Positions 1 through 11,396 of a DNA stretch of 64,000 bases are shown here, piece by piece; positions within the stretch are counted from its first letter, which is position 1; each line of letters starts with the position of its first letter. Made by a program: the position numbers and the translations under genes. Below the pieces are notes generated by a model. It saw only the letters and a list, made by a program, of their open reading frames with translations. It was not told the DNA's origin and did not search any database. The stretch is from Sulfuritalea sp. GTDB taxonomy: Bacteria > Pseudomonadota > Gammaproteobacteria > Burkholderiales > Rhodocyclaceae. The stretch spans positions 1 through 64,000 of the forward strand of contig JADJUP010000026.1 of NCBI GenBank assembly GCA_016716965.1. Direction: 5' to 3'.

Positions 1-231
1 CTCGATCGCCAGCGCCCCGGCTTCGTCGGCGACGCGCGCTATGCGATGCAGCCGACCGCCGTCGCGCCGATCTGGGGCCTGCAATGGCGCGGCCCCGGCG
101 CGGCGACGGAATTCGTCAGCCGCCACGAGTTTTCACCCGCGATGCGGCGCGATTTTTTGGCTATGCTGCTGGGCCGCGACCGGCTTGCCGGCGGCCCAAC
201 CAGGATAATGAACAACGCGAAAGCAAATTGA
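1..231 (+). CDS. C-terminal fragment of an unidentified protein
   Basis: The reading frame is open from the first base of the window and closes with TGA at 229-231, giving a 76-residue C-terminal piece. It is rich in Arg, Gly and Ala and contains the segments PTAVAPIWGLQWRG and FSPAMRRDFLAMLLGRDR, which I do not recognise. Because it directly precedes a peptide-type ABC permease on the same strand, it may be the end of the cognate periplasmic solute-binding protein. That is inference from context only; no family motif is visible. Confidence 0.4.
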   Translation, partial: LDRQRPGFVGDARYAMQPTAVAPIWGLQWRGPGAATEFVSRHEFSPAMRRDFLAMLLGRDRLAGGPTRIMNNAKAN

Positions 232-249
232 CGCCCCTCGGGGGGGCTA

Positions 250-1272
250 TTGTTGCTCCGCTCGTGGCCGCCGGCCGCGGGGCGGCGGCGCGCTGCGCGG
301 GGCTACATCATCCGCCGCCTGCTCTACGCGATCCCGATCCTGATCGGGGTGAACCTGCTCACCTTCGCGCTGTTCTTCGTGGTCAATACGCCGGACGACA
401 TGGCGCGCATGCAGCTCGGCGTCAAGCGCGTGACGCCCGAGGCGATCCAGAAATGGAAGGCCGAGCGCGGCTATGACAAGCCGCTGGTGTGGAATGCCGC
501 CGCCGCCGGTGGCGCCAAGCTGACCGACACCATCCTGTTCGCCAAGTCGGTGCGCATGTTCGTCGGCGACTTCGGCCGCGCCGACGACGGCCGCGACATT
601 GCGCGCGAGATCACCACGCGCATGGGGCCGAGCCTCGCCATCGCGGTGCCGACCTTCGTCCTGGGCCTTTTCGTGGCGATATCCTTCGCCCTGCTGCTGG
701 TGTTCTTTCGCGCCACGACGCTGGATTTCGCCGGGGTGGTGCTGTGCGTGGCGATGATGTCGATCTCCGGGCTGTTCTACATCATCGGCGGCCAGTGGCT
801 GGTGTCCAAGGTCTGGCACCTGGCGCCGATCTCCGGCTACAGCGGCGGGCTGGATGCGGCGAAGTTCCTCATCCTGCCGGTGATCATCGGCGTCTTCGGC
901 GGCATCGGCAGCTCGACCCGCTGGTATCGCACCATCTTCCTCGAAGAGATCACCCGCGACTACGTGCGCACCGCGCGCGCCAAGGGCCTGCCGGAACGCG
1001 TGGTGCTGTTCCGCCACGTGCTGAGGAACGCCATGATCCCGATCCTGACCGGCGTGGTGGTGGTGATCCCGACGCTGTTCATGGGCAGCCTGCTGACAGA
1101 ATCCTTCTTCGGCATCCCGGGCCTGGGCAGCTACACCATCGACGCCATCAACGCCCAGGACTTCGCCGTAGTGCGTTCGATGGTGTTCATCGGCTCGGTG
1201 CTCTACATCGTCGGCCTGCTGGCGACCGACATCTCCTACACCATTGCCGATCCGCGGGTGAGGCTGCAGTGA
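250..1272 (+). CDS. Peptide-type ABC transporter permease, DppB/OppB family
   Basis: This is an integral inner-membrane permease of the dipeptide/oligopeptide/nickel importer class. The N-terminal segment YIIRRLLYAIPILIGVNLLTF is the classical first helix of the family. The protein ends in the typical DPRVRLQ after a BPD_transp_1 domain that contains the cytoplasmic EAA loop (YVRTARAKGLPERVVLFRHVLRNA), which docks on the ATPase. The start is uncertain: no in-frame ATG or GTG lies near the expected N-terminus, so TTG at 250 (or 253) behind a G-rich stretch is taken. This adds about 18 Arg/Ala-rich residues before the conserved part. It is followed by a second permease and a double ATPase on the same strand. 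Confidence 0.85.
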   Translation: MLLRSWPPAAGRRRAARGYIIRRLLYAIPILIGVNLLTFALFFVVNTPDDMARMQLGVKRVTPEAIQKWKAERGYDKPLVWNAAAAGGAKLTDTILFAKSVRMFVGDFGRADDGRDIAREITTRMGPSLAIAVPTFVLGLFVAISFALLLVFFRATTLDFAGVVLCVAMMSISGLFYIIGGQWLVSKVWHLAPISGYSGGLDAAKFLILPVIIGVFGGIGSSTRWYRTIFLEEITRDYVRTARAKGLPERVVLFRHVLRNAMIPILTGVVVVIPTLFMGSLLTESFFGIPGLGSYTIDAINAQDFAVVRSMVFIGSVLYIVGLLATDISYTIADPRVRLQ

Positions 1273-1292
1273 TTTCGCATAAGGCTTTCTGT

Positions 1293-1379
1293 CCGCAGAT
1301 TTCGCAGATTTGCGCAGATGGGGCAGTGCAAGGCAACGCCCTTTCGGCGTTTCATCTGCGAAATCTGCGAAATCTGCGG
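1293..1379. repeat. Intergenic inverted repeat, CGCAGATTT type
   Basis: A left arm at 1293-1320 (reading CCGCAGATTTCGCAGATT and on) faces a right arm at 1353-1379 (CATCTGCGAAATCTGCGAAA and on), with a 32-nt loop. Each arm is itself built of short direct repeats of CGCAGATTT. It lies in the 127-nt gap between the two permease genes. Elements of this style are scattered in intergenic DNA of many bacteria; their function is unknown to me. Confidence 0.75.
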
Positions 1380-1399
1380 AATGCATTCGGGGTTTTGGA

Positions 1400-2769
1400 A
1401 TGATCCAGCCGGTGCTGCTCTGGTCGGACGCGCTGTTGTTCGTGCTGATCGCGGCCATAGTCGCGCTGGCGCTGTGGGCGCGGCGGCAGGAGCCGCTGCG
1501 CGCGGCCTGGGGGCGGGTGCTGAAGGACGGCGTGGCGATGGCGGCGGCGACGGTGCTGGCCGCCTTCATCGTGGTCGGGCTGCTCGATTCGCTGCATTAC
1601 CGGGCGCGGCTGGATGCCAAGCCGGGCGAGCCGGTGCGCTATGCCGTCGAAGTGAATTCCGCGCTCGATGCCCTGCTGTCGGACCTGCGCCAGCGCAGCG
1701 AGAAGACCTACTCGGCGCCGCTGGCGACGCATCTCTACGCCAAGGAGGCGCTGGGCGATTCGGCACAGCGCGACTTTCCGCGCCTGCGGCACGGCGGTAC
1801 GCACCTCGGCGCCGACCTCTCGGGCCACGAGTTCGACGTCGCAATGCGCGTTTCGCGCGGCTGTGCCGGCGGCGTGGCGCTTTGGCTGGTGCTGGCGGCG
1901 CTCTGGTGCCGCCACAAGCGCATCTCCTTGGTGGCGACTTTGAAAGTCGGCGCTGGCGGTACGGCGACCGGTGCCGTGTTCATCACGCTGCTGGCGATCT
2001 TCCTGCTGCTCGGCATCGCCATTTCACTCGGCGGCGGCTACCACGTCTTCGGTACCGACAAGGTTGGCCAGGACGTGCTCTACCTGTCGCTGAAAAGCAT
2101 ACGCACGGGCCTGCTGATCGGCACCCTGACCACGCTGGTAATGCTGCCGCTGGCCGTGCTTCTCGGCATCCTCGCCGGTTACGTCGGCGGCTGGGTCGAC
2201 GATGTGATCCAGTACCTCTACACCACACTTTCCTCGATCCCCGGCGTGCTGCTGATCGCCGCGGCGGTGCTGATGATGCAGGTCATCATCGATACCCATC
2301 CCGACTGGTTCGCCACCTCGGCCGAGCGCGCCGATGCGCGCCTGCTGGCGCTGTGCCTGATCCTTGGCATGACCAGCTGGACGGGCGTCGCGCGCCTGCT
2401 GCGGGCGGAAACGCTGAAGCTGCGCGAACTGGAATTCGTCCAGGCGGCGCAGGCCTTCGGCGTCGGCCGCTTCGCCATCATGCGGCGCCACATCCTGCCC
2501 AACCTGATGCACATCGTACTGATTGCGCTGGTGATGGATTTCTCCGGCCTGGTGCTGGCCGAAGCGGTGCTGTCCTATGTCGGCGTCGGCGTCGATCCGA
2601 GCACGATCTCCTTCGGCACCATGATCAACACCGCGCGCATGGAACTGGCGCGCGAGCCCATGGTCTGGTGGTCGCTGGCCGCCGCATTCGGCTTCATGTT
2701 CGCCCTGGTGCTGGCCGCCAACCTGTTCGCCGACGCGGTGCGCGACGCCTTCGATCCGAGGTCGTCGGC

Positions 2770-2773
<4 letters not shown>
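1400..2773 (+). CDS. Peptide-type ABC transporter permease, DppC/OppC family
   Basis: Second membrane permease of the importer, 457 residues from ATG 1400. A longer frame upstream runs through the inverted repeat and is discarded. Two hydrophobic N-terminal segments and a long periplasmic loop precede the conserved permease domain, which begins around GYHVFGTDKVGQDVLYL. The EAA-type loop LRELEFVQAAQAFGVGRFAI follows, and the protein ends DAVRDAFDPR as is typical for DppC. It is longer than the usual 280-300 residues because of the N-terminal extension. A 23-bp dispersed element at 1943-1965 is read in frame as KVGAGGTA just before a transmembrane helix. Its TGA overlaps the GTG start of the ATPase gene (GTGA), so the two are translationally coupled. 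Confidence 0.85.
1943..1965 (+). repeat. 23-bp dispersed element, copy 1
   Basis: This copy matches the consensus AAAGTCGGCGCTGGCG followed by GT and ACGGC. It lies inside the second permease gene and is read as KVGAGGTA. The bases just upstream (GACTTTG) make a short palindrome with its first bases. Confidence 0.9.
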
Positions 2774-4728
<1,955 letters not shown>

Positions 4729-4804
4729 GCCAAGCGGCGGCCGCCGCGCGCGGCTCCGTCACGGACGGCGCCCGCCAGCGCTGAAGGCCTGATTTGCTCG
4801 GTCG

Positions 4805-6175
4805 TCAGCGCTTCTTCGGCTTCGGTGCCGGTTTGCGGATCTTTGCCTTCGCCGCGCCCTTTTTAGACCGGCTGGTGGATTTGCCAGCGGTTTTGCCCTT
4901 CTTCCACTTGGTCGCCCTGGGGGGGCTGGCCGGCGTTTGCGGCAGGCGCGCGGCGATGCTGTCCTGGCCGATGGCATCCTTGCCGGGCACCAGCAGGGCG
5001 AAGCCGGGACCGACCCGGGTGCGTGCGTTGATCCCGTTCAGTTGCTTCAATCGCGCTAGGTTGATGCCATGGCGTTTGGCGACGGTTTCGAGCTTCTCGC
5101 CCTTTTTCAGCGTGTGCGTGAGCCACGCCGTCAGCGGTTTGTCCTGGGCTTCATGTTCCTCCAGGTTGTCGAGGTAGGTTTGCAGCTTTTCCGCGGGCAG
5201 CACCAGCGGGTTATCGGCGGCGGACGGCATTACCGGGCGGCTATAGGCGGGATTCAGCGCAATGAATTCCTCGACCGATATTTCCGCCAGTTGCGCGGCA
5301 AGGGCGATGTCCATCCGGCCGTTGCGTTCCACCGTGGCGAAGTAGGGGCGATTCGGAATCGGGTCGAGCGCGATTCCGAACAACTGCGGCTCGGCGACGA
5401 TGTTCTTGATCGCCTGCAACTTGGGCACGTAATAGGCGGTTTCGGCCGGCATCTTCAGGCTGCGGTAATCGGTCGGCAAGCCCTTGGCCTGGTTCTTCGC
5501 CACGGCGCGGCCGACCGCGTTTTCACCCCAGTTGTAGGACGCCAGCGCGAGGTGCCAGTCGCCGTGCATCTCGTAAATTGTCTGCAGGTAGTCGAGCGCG
5601 GCGCTGGTCGAAGCGACGATGTCGCGGCGCTCGTCGAACCAGGCATTTTGCTGCAGCTTGTAGGTCTTGCCCGTGGAGGGAATGAACTGCCACATGCCCA
5701 GGGCGCGGGCCGAGGAATAGGCCAGCGGATTGAAGGAGCTTTCCACTACCGGCAGCAGGGCCAGCTCGGTCGGCATGCCGCGCTTTTCGAGCTCCACGAC
5801 AATGTGATACAGGTAGCGCCGGCTGCGCTCGAAGATGCGCTTCAGCAGATCGGGCCGGTTCAGGTACCAGGCCTGGCGATCGGCCACCAGCGGGCTGTCG
5901 AGGTCGGGCATGGAGAACCCGTTTCGCATGCGCTGCCAGAGGTCGTCGGGTTGCGTGGTGAGGTCGATCGTGGGGATCGGCGACACGTCATCCTTCACCA
6001 CCGGCGGCGGAACTGGCCTGGGCTGCAGCGCTTCCTGTGAAACCGGTGGCGCGGTTCGAAGCCCGTTTGTTGGCGCCGTGCCGAGTTCCGTCGTCAGTTT
6101 CAGGTCACCATCGGTGTGTGCGCAGCCGATCAGCAGAAGCAGGGGCGAGAGAAGGAGTAGGCGGAACAGGGACAT
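4805..6175 (-). CDS. mltD: Membrane-bound lytic murein transglycosylase D
   Basis: A peptidoglycan-cleaving lipoprotein of 456 residues. The start is set at 6175 because this gives a proper lipoprotein signal (MSLFRLLLLSPLLLLIGC) with the lipidated Cys at 17; an in-frame ATG upstream would add a non-signal extension. The SLT domain contains the catalytic Glu in PVVESSFNP, the motif GMWQFIPSTGKTY and the ALASYNWGE segment. One C-terminal LysM domain (HTLKKGEKLETVAKRHGI and on) is seen where E. coli MltD has two. The protein ends in a Lys/Arg/Pro-rich tail of about 40 residues. Confidence 0.93.
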   Translation of the reverse strand: MSLFRLLLLSPLLLLIGCAHTDGDLKLTTELGTAPTNGLRTAPPVSQEALQPRPVPPPVVKDDVSPIPTIDLTTQPDDLWQRMRNGFSMPDLDSPLVADRQAWYLNRPDLLKRIFERSRRYLYHIVVELEKRGMPTELALLPVVESSFNPLAYSSARALGMWQFIPSTGKTYKLQQNAWFDERRDIVASTSAALDYLQTIYEMHGDWHLALASYNWGENAVGRAVAKNQAKGLPTDYRSLKMPAETAYYVPKLQAIKNIVAEPQLFGIALDPIPNRPYFATVERNGRMDIALAAQLAEISVEEFIALNPAYSRPVMPSAADNPLVLPAEKLQTYLDNLEEHEAQDKPLTAWLTHTLKKGEKLETVAKRHGINLARLKQLNGINARTRVGPGFALLVPGKDAIGQDSIAARLPQTPASPPRATKWKKGKTAGKSTSRSKKGAAKAKIRKPAPKPKKR

Positions 6176-6264
6176 TGGGCATGGAAGGGCGAAGAGCACC
6201 CGGCTGAATCGCGACAAGGCGGCGCATCTTAGCATCCGCGGTAGCGGCAACCGGCGGATACCCC

Positions 6265-8352
6265 TTACAGGATGCCCCTGGTCTTCTGGCGCAGGGAAAC
6301 CAGTTCGTGCCTTTCGGTCTGGCCAAAACGGTTGTTTCGGCCGTGGGTGACGATTTCGCGCTTGATCGTGAAATTGATTCCCGGCACCAGCCAGTGTCTT
6401 ACCTCGAGCCGTGCGCCCACGGTGATGTTCCAGCCGTTTCCTTCGATCAGGAAGGCGTCGAAGCTTCCCGCCGGAACGGCAACGGTTTCTCGCCTCACTA
6501 TATGAAAGTCATAGTAGGCGTTCGACTGCTTCCCGTTCAAGGTTCTGCGAAAAGCGGCGGTCCATTTTTTGCCGACCTGAAATTCGGCGGGTATGAATTG
6601 CACCGGGGAATCGAACTCGAGTGGCCCGTTCTTGATCATGTTGCCCATCAGGTCCGTGATGAGCTGACCGTGGTTGAATTCGACCCGGTCCTGGTCGTAA
6701 TCGACCTTTGTCACGCGCGGGCTGTAGGTCCGCTCCTCGATGCCGGTCAGGATGTCGCTCTGGCGGAATGTCGCCGTATCGCCGATGGAGAAGTTGCGTC
6801 CCAGCGGAAAGCGCCCGGCGGAGTAGGGGTTGGCAGAGGGAGGAATCAGCACCGGCACGGGCACGCCGGCGTGGATTTCGATCAGCGGCGCGCCGCCCGG
6901 CGCGGTGGGTTGCTGCAGCCTGCTCGCCGGCGTGTTCGCGGCGGCGGTCGGTTCCGGCGAGACGGGCGCCAAAGTCGCGGCCGCCTCGGCTTGCTTGCGA
7001 GCCTGGGCTTCGTCTGCCAGACGCTTCTCTTCCGCCACACGGCGCTGGCGTTCCTGTTCGGCCCGCGTTTGCTCGGCGGCGATGCGTTGCCTTTCCTGCT
7101 GCGCGCGTTCTTCCGCCTGACGCTGCTCTTCGGCGATCCTCAGGCGTTCGCGCTCCTGGTGTTCACGCTCCAGCTTGCGCCTGGCTTCCAGGGTTTTTTG
7201 CTCCGCCTGGCGTCGCCGCAGTTCCTGGAGCTGGCGTTCTTCCTCCTGCTTGCGTTCGGCGGCGAGGCGCTGCTCCTCGGCCAGGCGCAAGCGTTCGCGT
7301 TCGGCGCGCTCGCGTTCCTGGCGTTCGAGTTCCAGTCGCTGCTGTTCTTCGCGCGCACGCCGCTCCTCCTCGCGCCGCTTTTCGGCGGCGAGCTGCTCGG
7401 CCTCGGCCAGCAGCCGGGACAGGCGCATCTGGGCGATTTCGGCGAAGCGGCCATTGGGGAAGTTGCGCAGGTAGTTGACCCAGTCATCCACATTCTTCGA
7501 GTTTTTGATCCGTGTCCATTCGGTCACGTCGGCTTCGAGCTGCTTTTCGATTTCGGATTCGCTGAGCTTGCCCGTTTCACCGTTGAAAATGAAAACGTCA
7601 CTTTCAAGCGAGGTCGTTTCCCAGGGAATCTGCGCGCCGTTCGAAGCCAGCCTGACGTTGAGTCGCACGCGTTTCAGCGCGTCCTCGACGCGGGTGCCGC
7701 GGCGGCCCAGTTCGCGCACCAGGTGCTCGGTGTAAAGGCCGTTCTGGCCATCCCCGTCGGAGGCCACGTTGCCCGGCGAGGTGGCGTAGGCGAGCAGGCT
7801 GCCGACCGGCGCATCGAACTGTGAAAGGCCTTTCTGTTCCGGTCGGTAGGCGGAGCCGAAGGGATTGTTGCGGCAGGCGTCGAGGATGATGACGAAGGTC
7901 TTGTCCTTCGCCGCGTTGAGCTGGCCGAGCAGCAGGCCGAGGTCGACACAGCGCTGCTTCATGTCGTCCTGCTTCTGCACCACGGCGTCGACCGGCAGCA
8001 GGTAGTTGCGCCAGTCGAGCTGCGCGCCGTGGCCGGCGTAATAGAACACCACCAGCCGCGTGTCCGGGCGCTTGGCCGCCGCGCCGAAGCGCTCGATGGC
8101 GGCCATCATGTCGACGCGCGTGGCGTTCAGGTGCGAATCGACGGTGAAGCCGGCCTGGGTGAAGAGGCCGCCGACAGCCTTCGCATCATTGGCCGGATTC
8201 ACCAGCGGCGAATCGCGGTAGGCGCTGTTGCCGATGATCAGCGCCAGGCGCGAGGGATCGGGCGAGGCGGGATTCGCGGCCCAGCCCGGGCGGAACGACA
8301 GCGCCGGCGGTAATGCGGCGAGGGCCTGGATGAAACGGCGACGGCTGGTCAT
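6265..8352 (-). CDS. Secreted caspase-like (peptidase C14) protein with coiled coil
   Basis: A 695-residue protein with a Tat-like signal (SRRRFIQ followed by a hydrophobic stretch) and a prokaryotic caspase/metacaspase fold. The p20-like domain has its catalytic His at 108 in FYYAGHG and Cys at 160 in ILDACRNNPFG. Residues of roughly 330-490 form a long, highly charged coiled coil dominated by Glu, Arg, Gln and Ala. A C-terminal domain of about 180 residues follows, which I do not recognise. Catalytic residues are intact, so peptidase activity (usually after Arg/Lys in bacterial orthocaspases) is plausible but not shown. It lies 15 nt downstream of gloB on the same strand. Confidence 0.85.
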   Translation of the reverse strand: MTSRRRFIQALAALPPALSFRPGWAANPASPDPSRLALIIGNSAYRDSPLVNPANDAKAVGGLFTQAGFTVDSHLNATRVDMMAAIERFGAAAKRPDTRLVVFYYAGHGAQLDWRNYLLPVDAVVQKQDDMKQRCVDLGLLLGQLNAAKDKTFVIILDACRNNPFGSAYRPEQKGLSQFDAPVGSLLAYATSPGNVASDGDGQNGLYTEHLVRELGRRGTRVEDALKRVRLNVRLASNGAQIPWETTSLESDVFIFNGETGKLSESEIEKQLEADVTEWTRIKNSKNVDDWVNYLRNFPNGRFAEIAQMRLSRLLAEAEQLAAEKRREEERRAREEQQRLELERQERERAERERLRLAEEQRLAAERKQEEERQLQELRRRQAEQKTLEARRKLEREHQERERLRIAEEQRQAEERAQQERQRIAAEQTRAEQERQRRVAEEKRLADEAQARKQAEAAATLAPVSPEPTAAANTPASRLQQPTAPGGAPLIEIHAGVPVPVLIPPSANPYSAGRFPLGRNFSIGDTATFRQSDILTGIEERTYSPRVTKVDYDQDRVEFNHGQLITDLMGNMIKNGPLEFDSPVQFIPAEFQVGKKWTAAFRRTLNGKQSNAYYDFHIVRRETVAVPAGSFDAFLIEGNGWNITVGARLEVRHWLVPGINFTIKREIVTHGRNNRFGQTERHELVSLRQKTRGIL

Positions 8353-8367
8353 CGAATGATGTTCCGG

Positions 8368-9147
<780 letters not shown>

Positions 9148-9174
9148 CAAGCAATTTTCACCGTTCAGGGCGCA

Positions 9175-9906
9175 ATGTCAATTCAGGGATTCGAGGACTG
9201 GCTGCAAACGCCGGCCGGACAGTATGTGCTGAACTGGGAACAGCAGAAGCACGATCTGCTGGTGGCCGACATTTTCGGCTTCAACGCCGTGCAGTTGTCG
9301 CTGCCCAGCCACGATTTCCTGCGCGCCAACCGCATGCCGCTGCGCTTCCGCTGCGACGACGGACGCTACGACGGCATATCCGAGGTGCGCTCCGACCTGC
9401 ATTTCCTGCCCTTCGCCAACAACAGCATCGACCTCGTGGTGATGCCGCACACGCTGGAATTCGATCCCAATCCGCACCAGGTGCTGCGCGAGGTGGAGCG
9501 CGTGCTGGTGCCGGAAGGCCACGTGATCGTCACCGGCTTCAACCCCTTCAGCCTGTGGGGCGCGCGGCGCAAGCTGTCGCGACGCCAGGCGCTGCCCCCA
9601 TGGCGCGGCGCCTACTTGAGCGTGCCGCGCCTGAAGGACTGGTTCTCCCTGCTGAGTTTCGAGATGCAGGCCGGCGCCTTCGGCTGCTACGCGCCGGCCG
9701 TGACGCAGGAGAAATGGCTGCGTCGCTTCCGTTTCATGGACACCGCGGGCGACCGCTGGTGGCCGATCGCCGGCGCCGTGTATGTGGTGCAGGCGATCAA
9801 GCGCCAGCACGGCATGCGCCTGATCACCCCGGTCTGGAACGACCGCAAGGCGAGGGCCAAGGCGCTGGTATCGGTGGCGCAGCGCAAGCGGGCGGAGGAC
9901 GGTTAG
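9175..9906 (+). CDS. SAM-dependent methyltransferase (YafS-like, class I)
   Basis: A 243-residue protein starting at ATG 9175. It carries a methyltransferase-11 type core: LHFLPFANNSIDLVVMPHTL (motif II region), then LREVERVLVPEGHVIVTGFN (motif III). The substrate is unknown. It occupies the place of E. coli yafS between gloB and rnhA, which supports orthology by synteny. The N-terminal part is divergent and no clear glycine-rich motif I is visible, so cofactor binding is inferred from the later motifs. Confidence 0.85.
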   Translation: MSIQGFEDWLQTPAGQYVLNWEQQKHDLLVADIFGFNAVQLSLPSHDFLRANRMPLRFRCDDGRYDGISEVRSDLHFLPFANNSIDLVVMPHTLEFDPNPHQVLREVERVLVPEGHVIVTGFNPFSLWGARRKLSRRQALPPWRGAYLSVPRLKDWFSLLSFEMQAGAFGCYAPAVTQEKWLRRFRFMDTAGDRWWPIAGAVYVVQAIKRQHGMRLITPVWNDRKARAKALVSVAQRKRAEDG

Positions 9907-9997
9907 TCGGCCACATCGGGGCGCGGCAGGCAGCTCGGAGCCCCGGCGGAGCGCCGCTTGCCGGTACAATGCCGCGTCCCACATTCGAAACACATCC

Positions 9998-10435
9998 ATG
10001 ATCGACATCTACACCGACGGCGCCTGCAGCGGCAACCCGGGCCCCGGCGGCTGGGGCGCGATCCTGCGCCATGGCGACACCGAGAAGGAGTTGTTCGGCG
10101 GCGAAGGCCTGACCACCAACAACCGCATGGAAATGATGGCGGTGATCGAGGCCCTGCGCGCCCTCAAGCAACCCGTGACGGCGCGCGTGCACACCGATTC
10201 GCAGTACGTGCAGAAGGGCATCAGCGAGTGGATCCACGGCTGGAAGCGGCGCGGCTGGAAGACCGCCGCCAAGGAACCGGTGAAGAACGAGGACCTCTGG
10301 CGCGAACTGGATCGCCTTGCCGCGCTGCACCGCATCGAATGGATCTGGGTCAAGGGCCATGCCGGACATGTCGAGAACGAACGCGCCGACGTGCTGGCGC
10401 GACGCGGCGTCGAACTGGCGCGCAAGGGGAACTGA
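9998..10435 (+). CDS. rnhA: Ribonuclease HI
   Basis: A 145-residue enzyme that degrades the RNA strand of RNA-DNA hybrids. The four carboxylates fit: Asp7 (YTDGACSGNPGPGG), Glu45 (NNRMEM), Asp67 (HTDSQYV) and Asp131 (NERAD), together with the conserved His region KGHAGHVEN. Length is normal for bacterial RNase HI. It is followed after one base by dnaQ, so the two are probably co-transcribed. Confidence 0.97.
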   Translation: MIDIYTDGACSGNPGPGGWGAILRHGDTEKELFGGEGLTTNNRMEMMAVIEALRALKQPVTARVHTDSQYVQKGISEWIHGWKRRGWKTAAKEPVKNEDLWRELDRLAALHRIEWIWVKGHAGHVENERADVLARRGVELARKGN

Positions 10436-10436
10436 C

Positions 10437-11144
10437 GTGCGCAGGGTGATCCTCGATACCGAAACCACCGGGCTGGATTTCCGCACCGGCGACCGCGTGG
10501 TCGAAATCGGCTGCGTCGAGCTGATGGGGCGGCAGATTACCGGCCAGCGCTTTCACGCCTACCTCAATCCGGGACGTCCGGTGGCCGATTCGGAGCGGAT
10601 CCACGGGCTGTCCGATGAATTCCTGGCCGACAAGCCGAAATTCGCCGAAGTCGCCGTCGAATTCGCCAATTTCGTTCGCGGCGCCGAACTGGTGATCCAT
10701 AACGCGGCCTTCGACGTCGGTTTCCTCGACAACGAACTGGGCATGCTGAAGCACGAGCCCATCGCGCAATTGTGCAGCGCGGTGACCGACACCTTGCGCA
10801 TGGCGCGCGAAATGCGTCCGGGCAAGAAGAACAACCTCAACGCGCTGTGTTCCGAGTTCGGCGTGGACAATTCGGGCCGCCAGCTGCACGGCGCGCTGCT
10901 TGACGCCGAACTGCTGGCCGAGGTTTACCTGGCCATGACGCGCGGCCAGAACTCGCTGGAAATTGCTTTCGACAGTCCGGTGGCGGTCCATGCGCCGGGT
11001 ACGGCCCACCAGCGGGCTGCCCTGCGGGTGCTGGCGGCCAGCGCGGAAGAGATCGCGGAGCACCGGCGCGTACTGGAGGAAATTGCCGGCGAGAACAAGG
11101 GCCGCTGCCTGTGGCGCGACCTGGAGGGCGCGGCTCCGGTGTAA
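10437..11144 (+). CDS. dnaQ: DNA polymerase III epsilon subunit, 3'-5' proofreading exonuclease
   Basis: A 235-residue DEDDh exonuclease. The motifs are Asp7/Glu9 (LDTETTG), Asp93 (HNAAFDVGFL) and His151/Asp156 (HGALLDAELL). The start is GTG 10437, one base after the rnhA stop; a second GTG at 10446 is possible. The C-terminal part (about 180-235) is the segment that contacts the polymerase alpha subunit in E. coli. The rnhA-dnaQ pairing is conserved in proteobacteria, although there the genes are often divergent; here they are in tandem. Confidence 0.95.
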   Translation: MRRVILDTETTGLDFRTGDRVVEIGCVELMGRQITGQRFHAYLNPGRPVADSERIHGLSDEFLADKPKFAEVAVEFANFVRGAELVIHNAAFDVGFLDNELGMLKHEPIAQLCSAVTDTLRMAREMRPGKKNNLNALCSEFGVDNSGRQLHGALLDAELLAEVYLAMTRGQNSLEIAFDSPVAVHAPGTAHQRAALRVLAASAEEIAEHRRVLEEIAGENKGRCLWRDLEGAAPV

Positions 11145-11396
11145 CCGCGCCCGCATTTCGCCGGCCGGCGCAGATTGATTTTGGCGGCGGGCAGGCGGAT
11201 ACTCCGCCTTCAAACTGCGGACAACGTATTCGCAGGCGTCATGCCCGACGATTCGTGGAGGAGGGCATCATAGGCATCGGTACATGGAGTCCAATGGCAT
11301 CATCATGATGGTCGCATCGACATCGCGCGCGCGGGTAGCGGAGGGTCGTTGCACGGCCTCCCGTCGTTTCGCCTGCGCCGGACATCGGTTCGATAG

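Noticed and set aside
247..1569. Long antisense open frames opposite the permeases, gcvP and other genes
   Set aside because: They are His/Arg/Ala/Gly-rich shadows produced by high GC at third codon positions, without start signals or family motifs.
6970..6992. AAAGTCGCGGCCGCC as another copy of the dispersed element
   Set aside because: It shares the first bases only and lacks the GTCGGCGC core.
11145..11396. Possible small gene in the gap after dnaQ
   Set aside because: Short open frames there lack coding character and ribosome-binding sites; the gap probably holds the kinase promoter.
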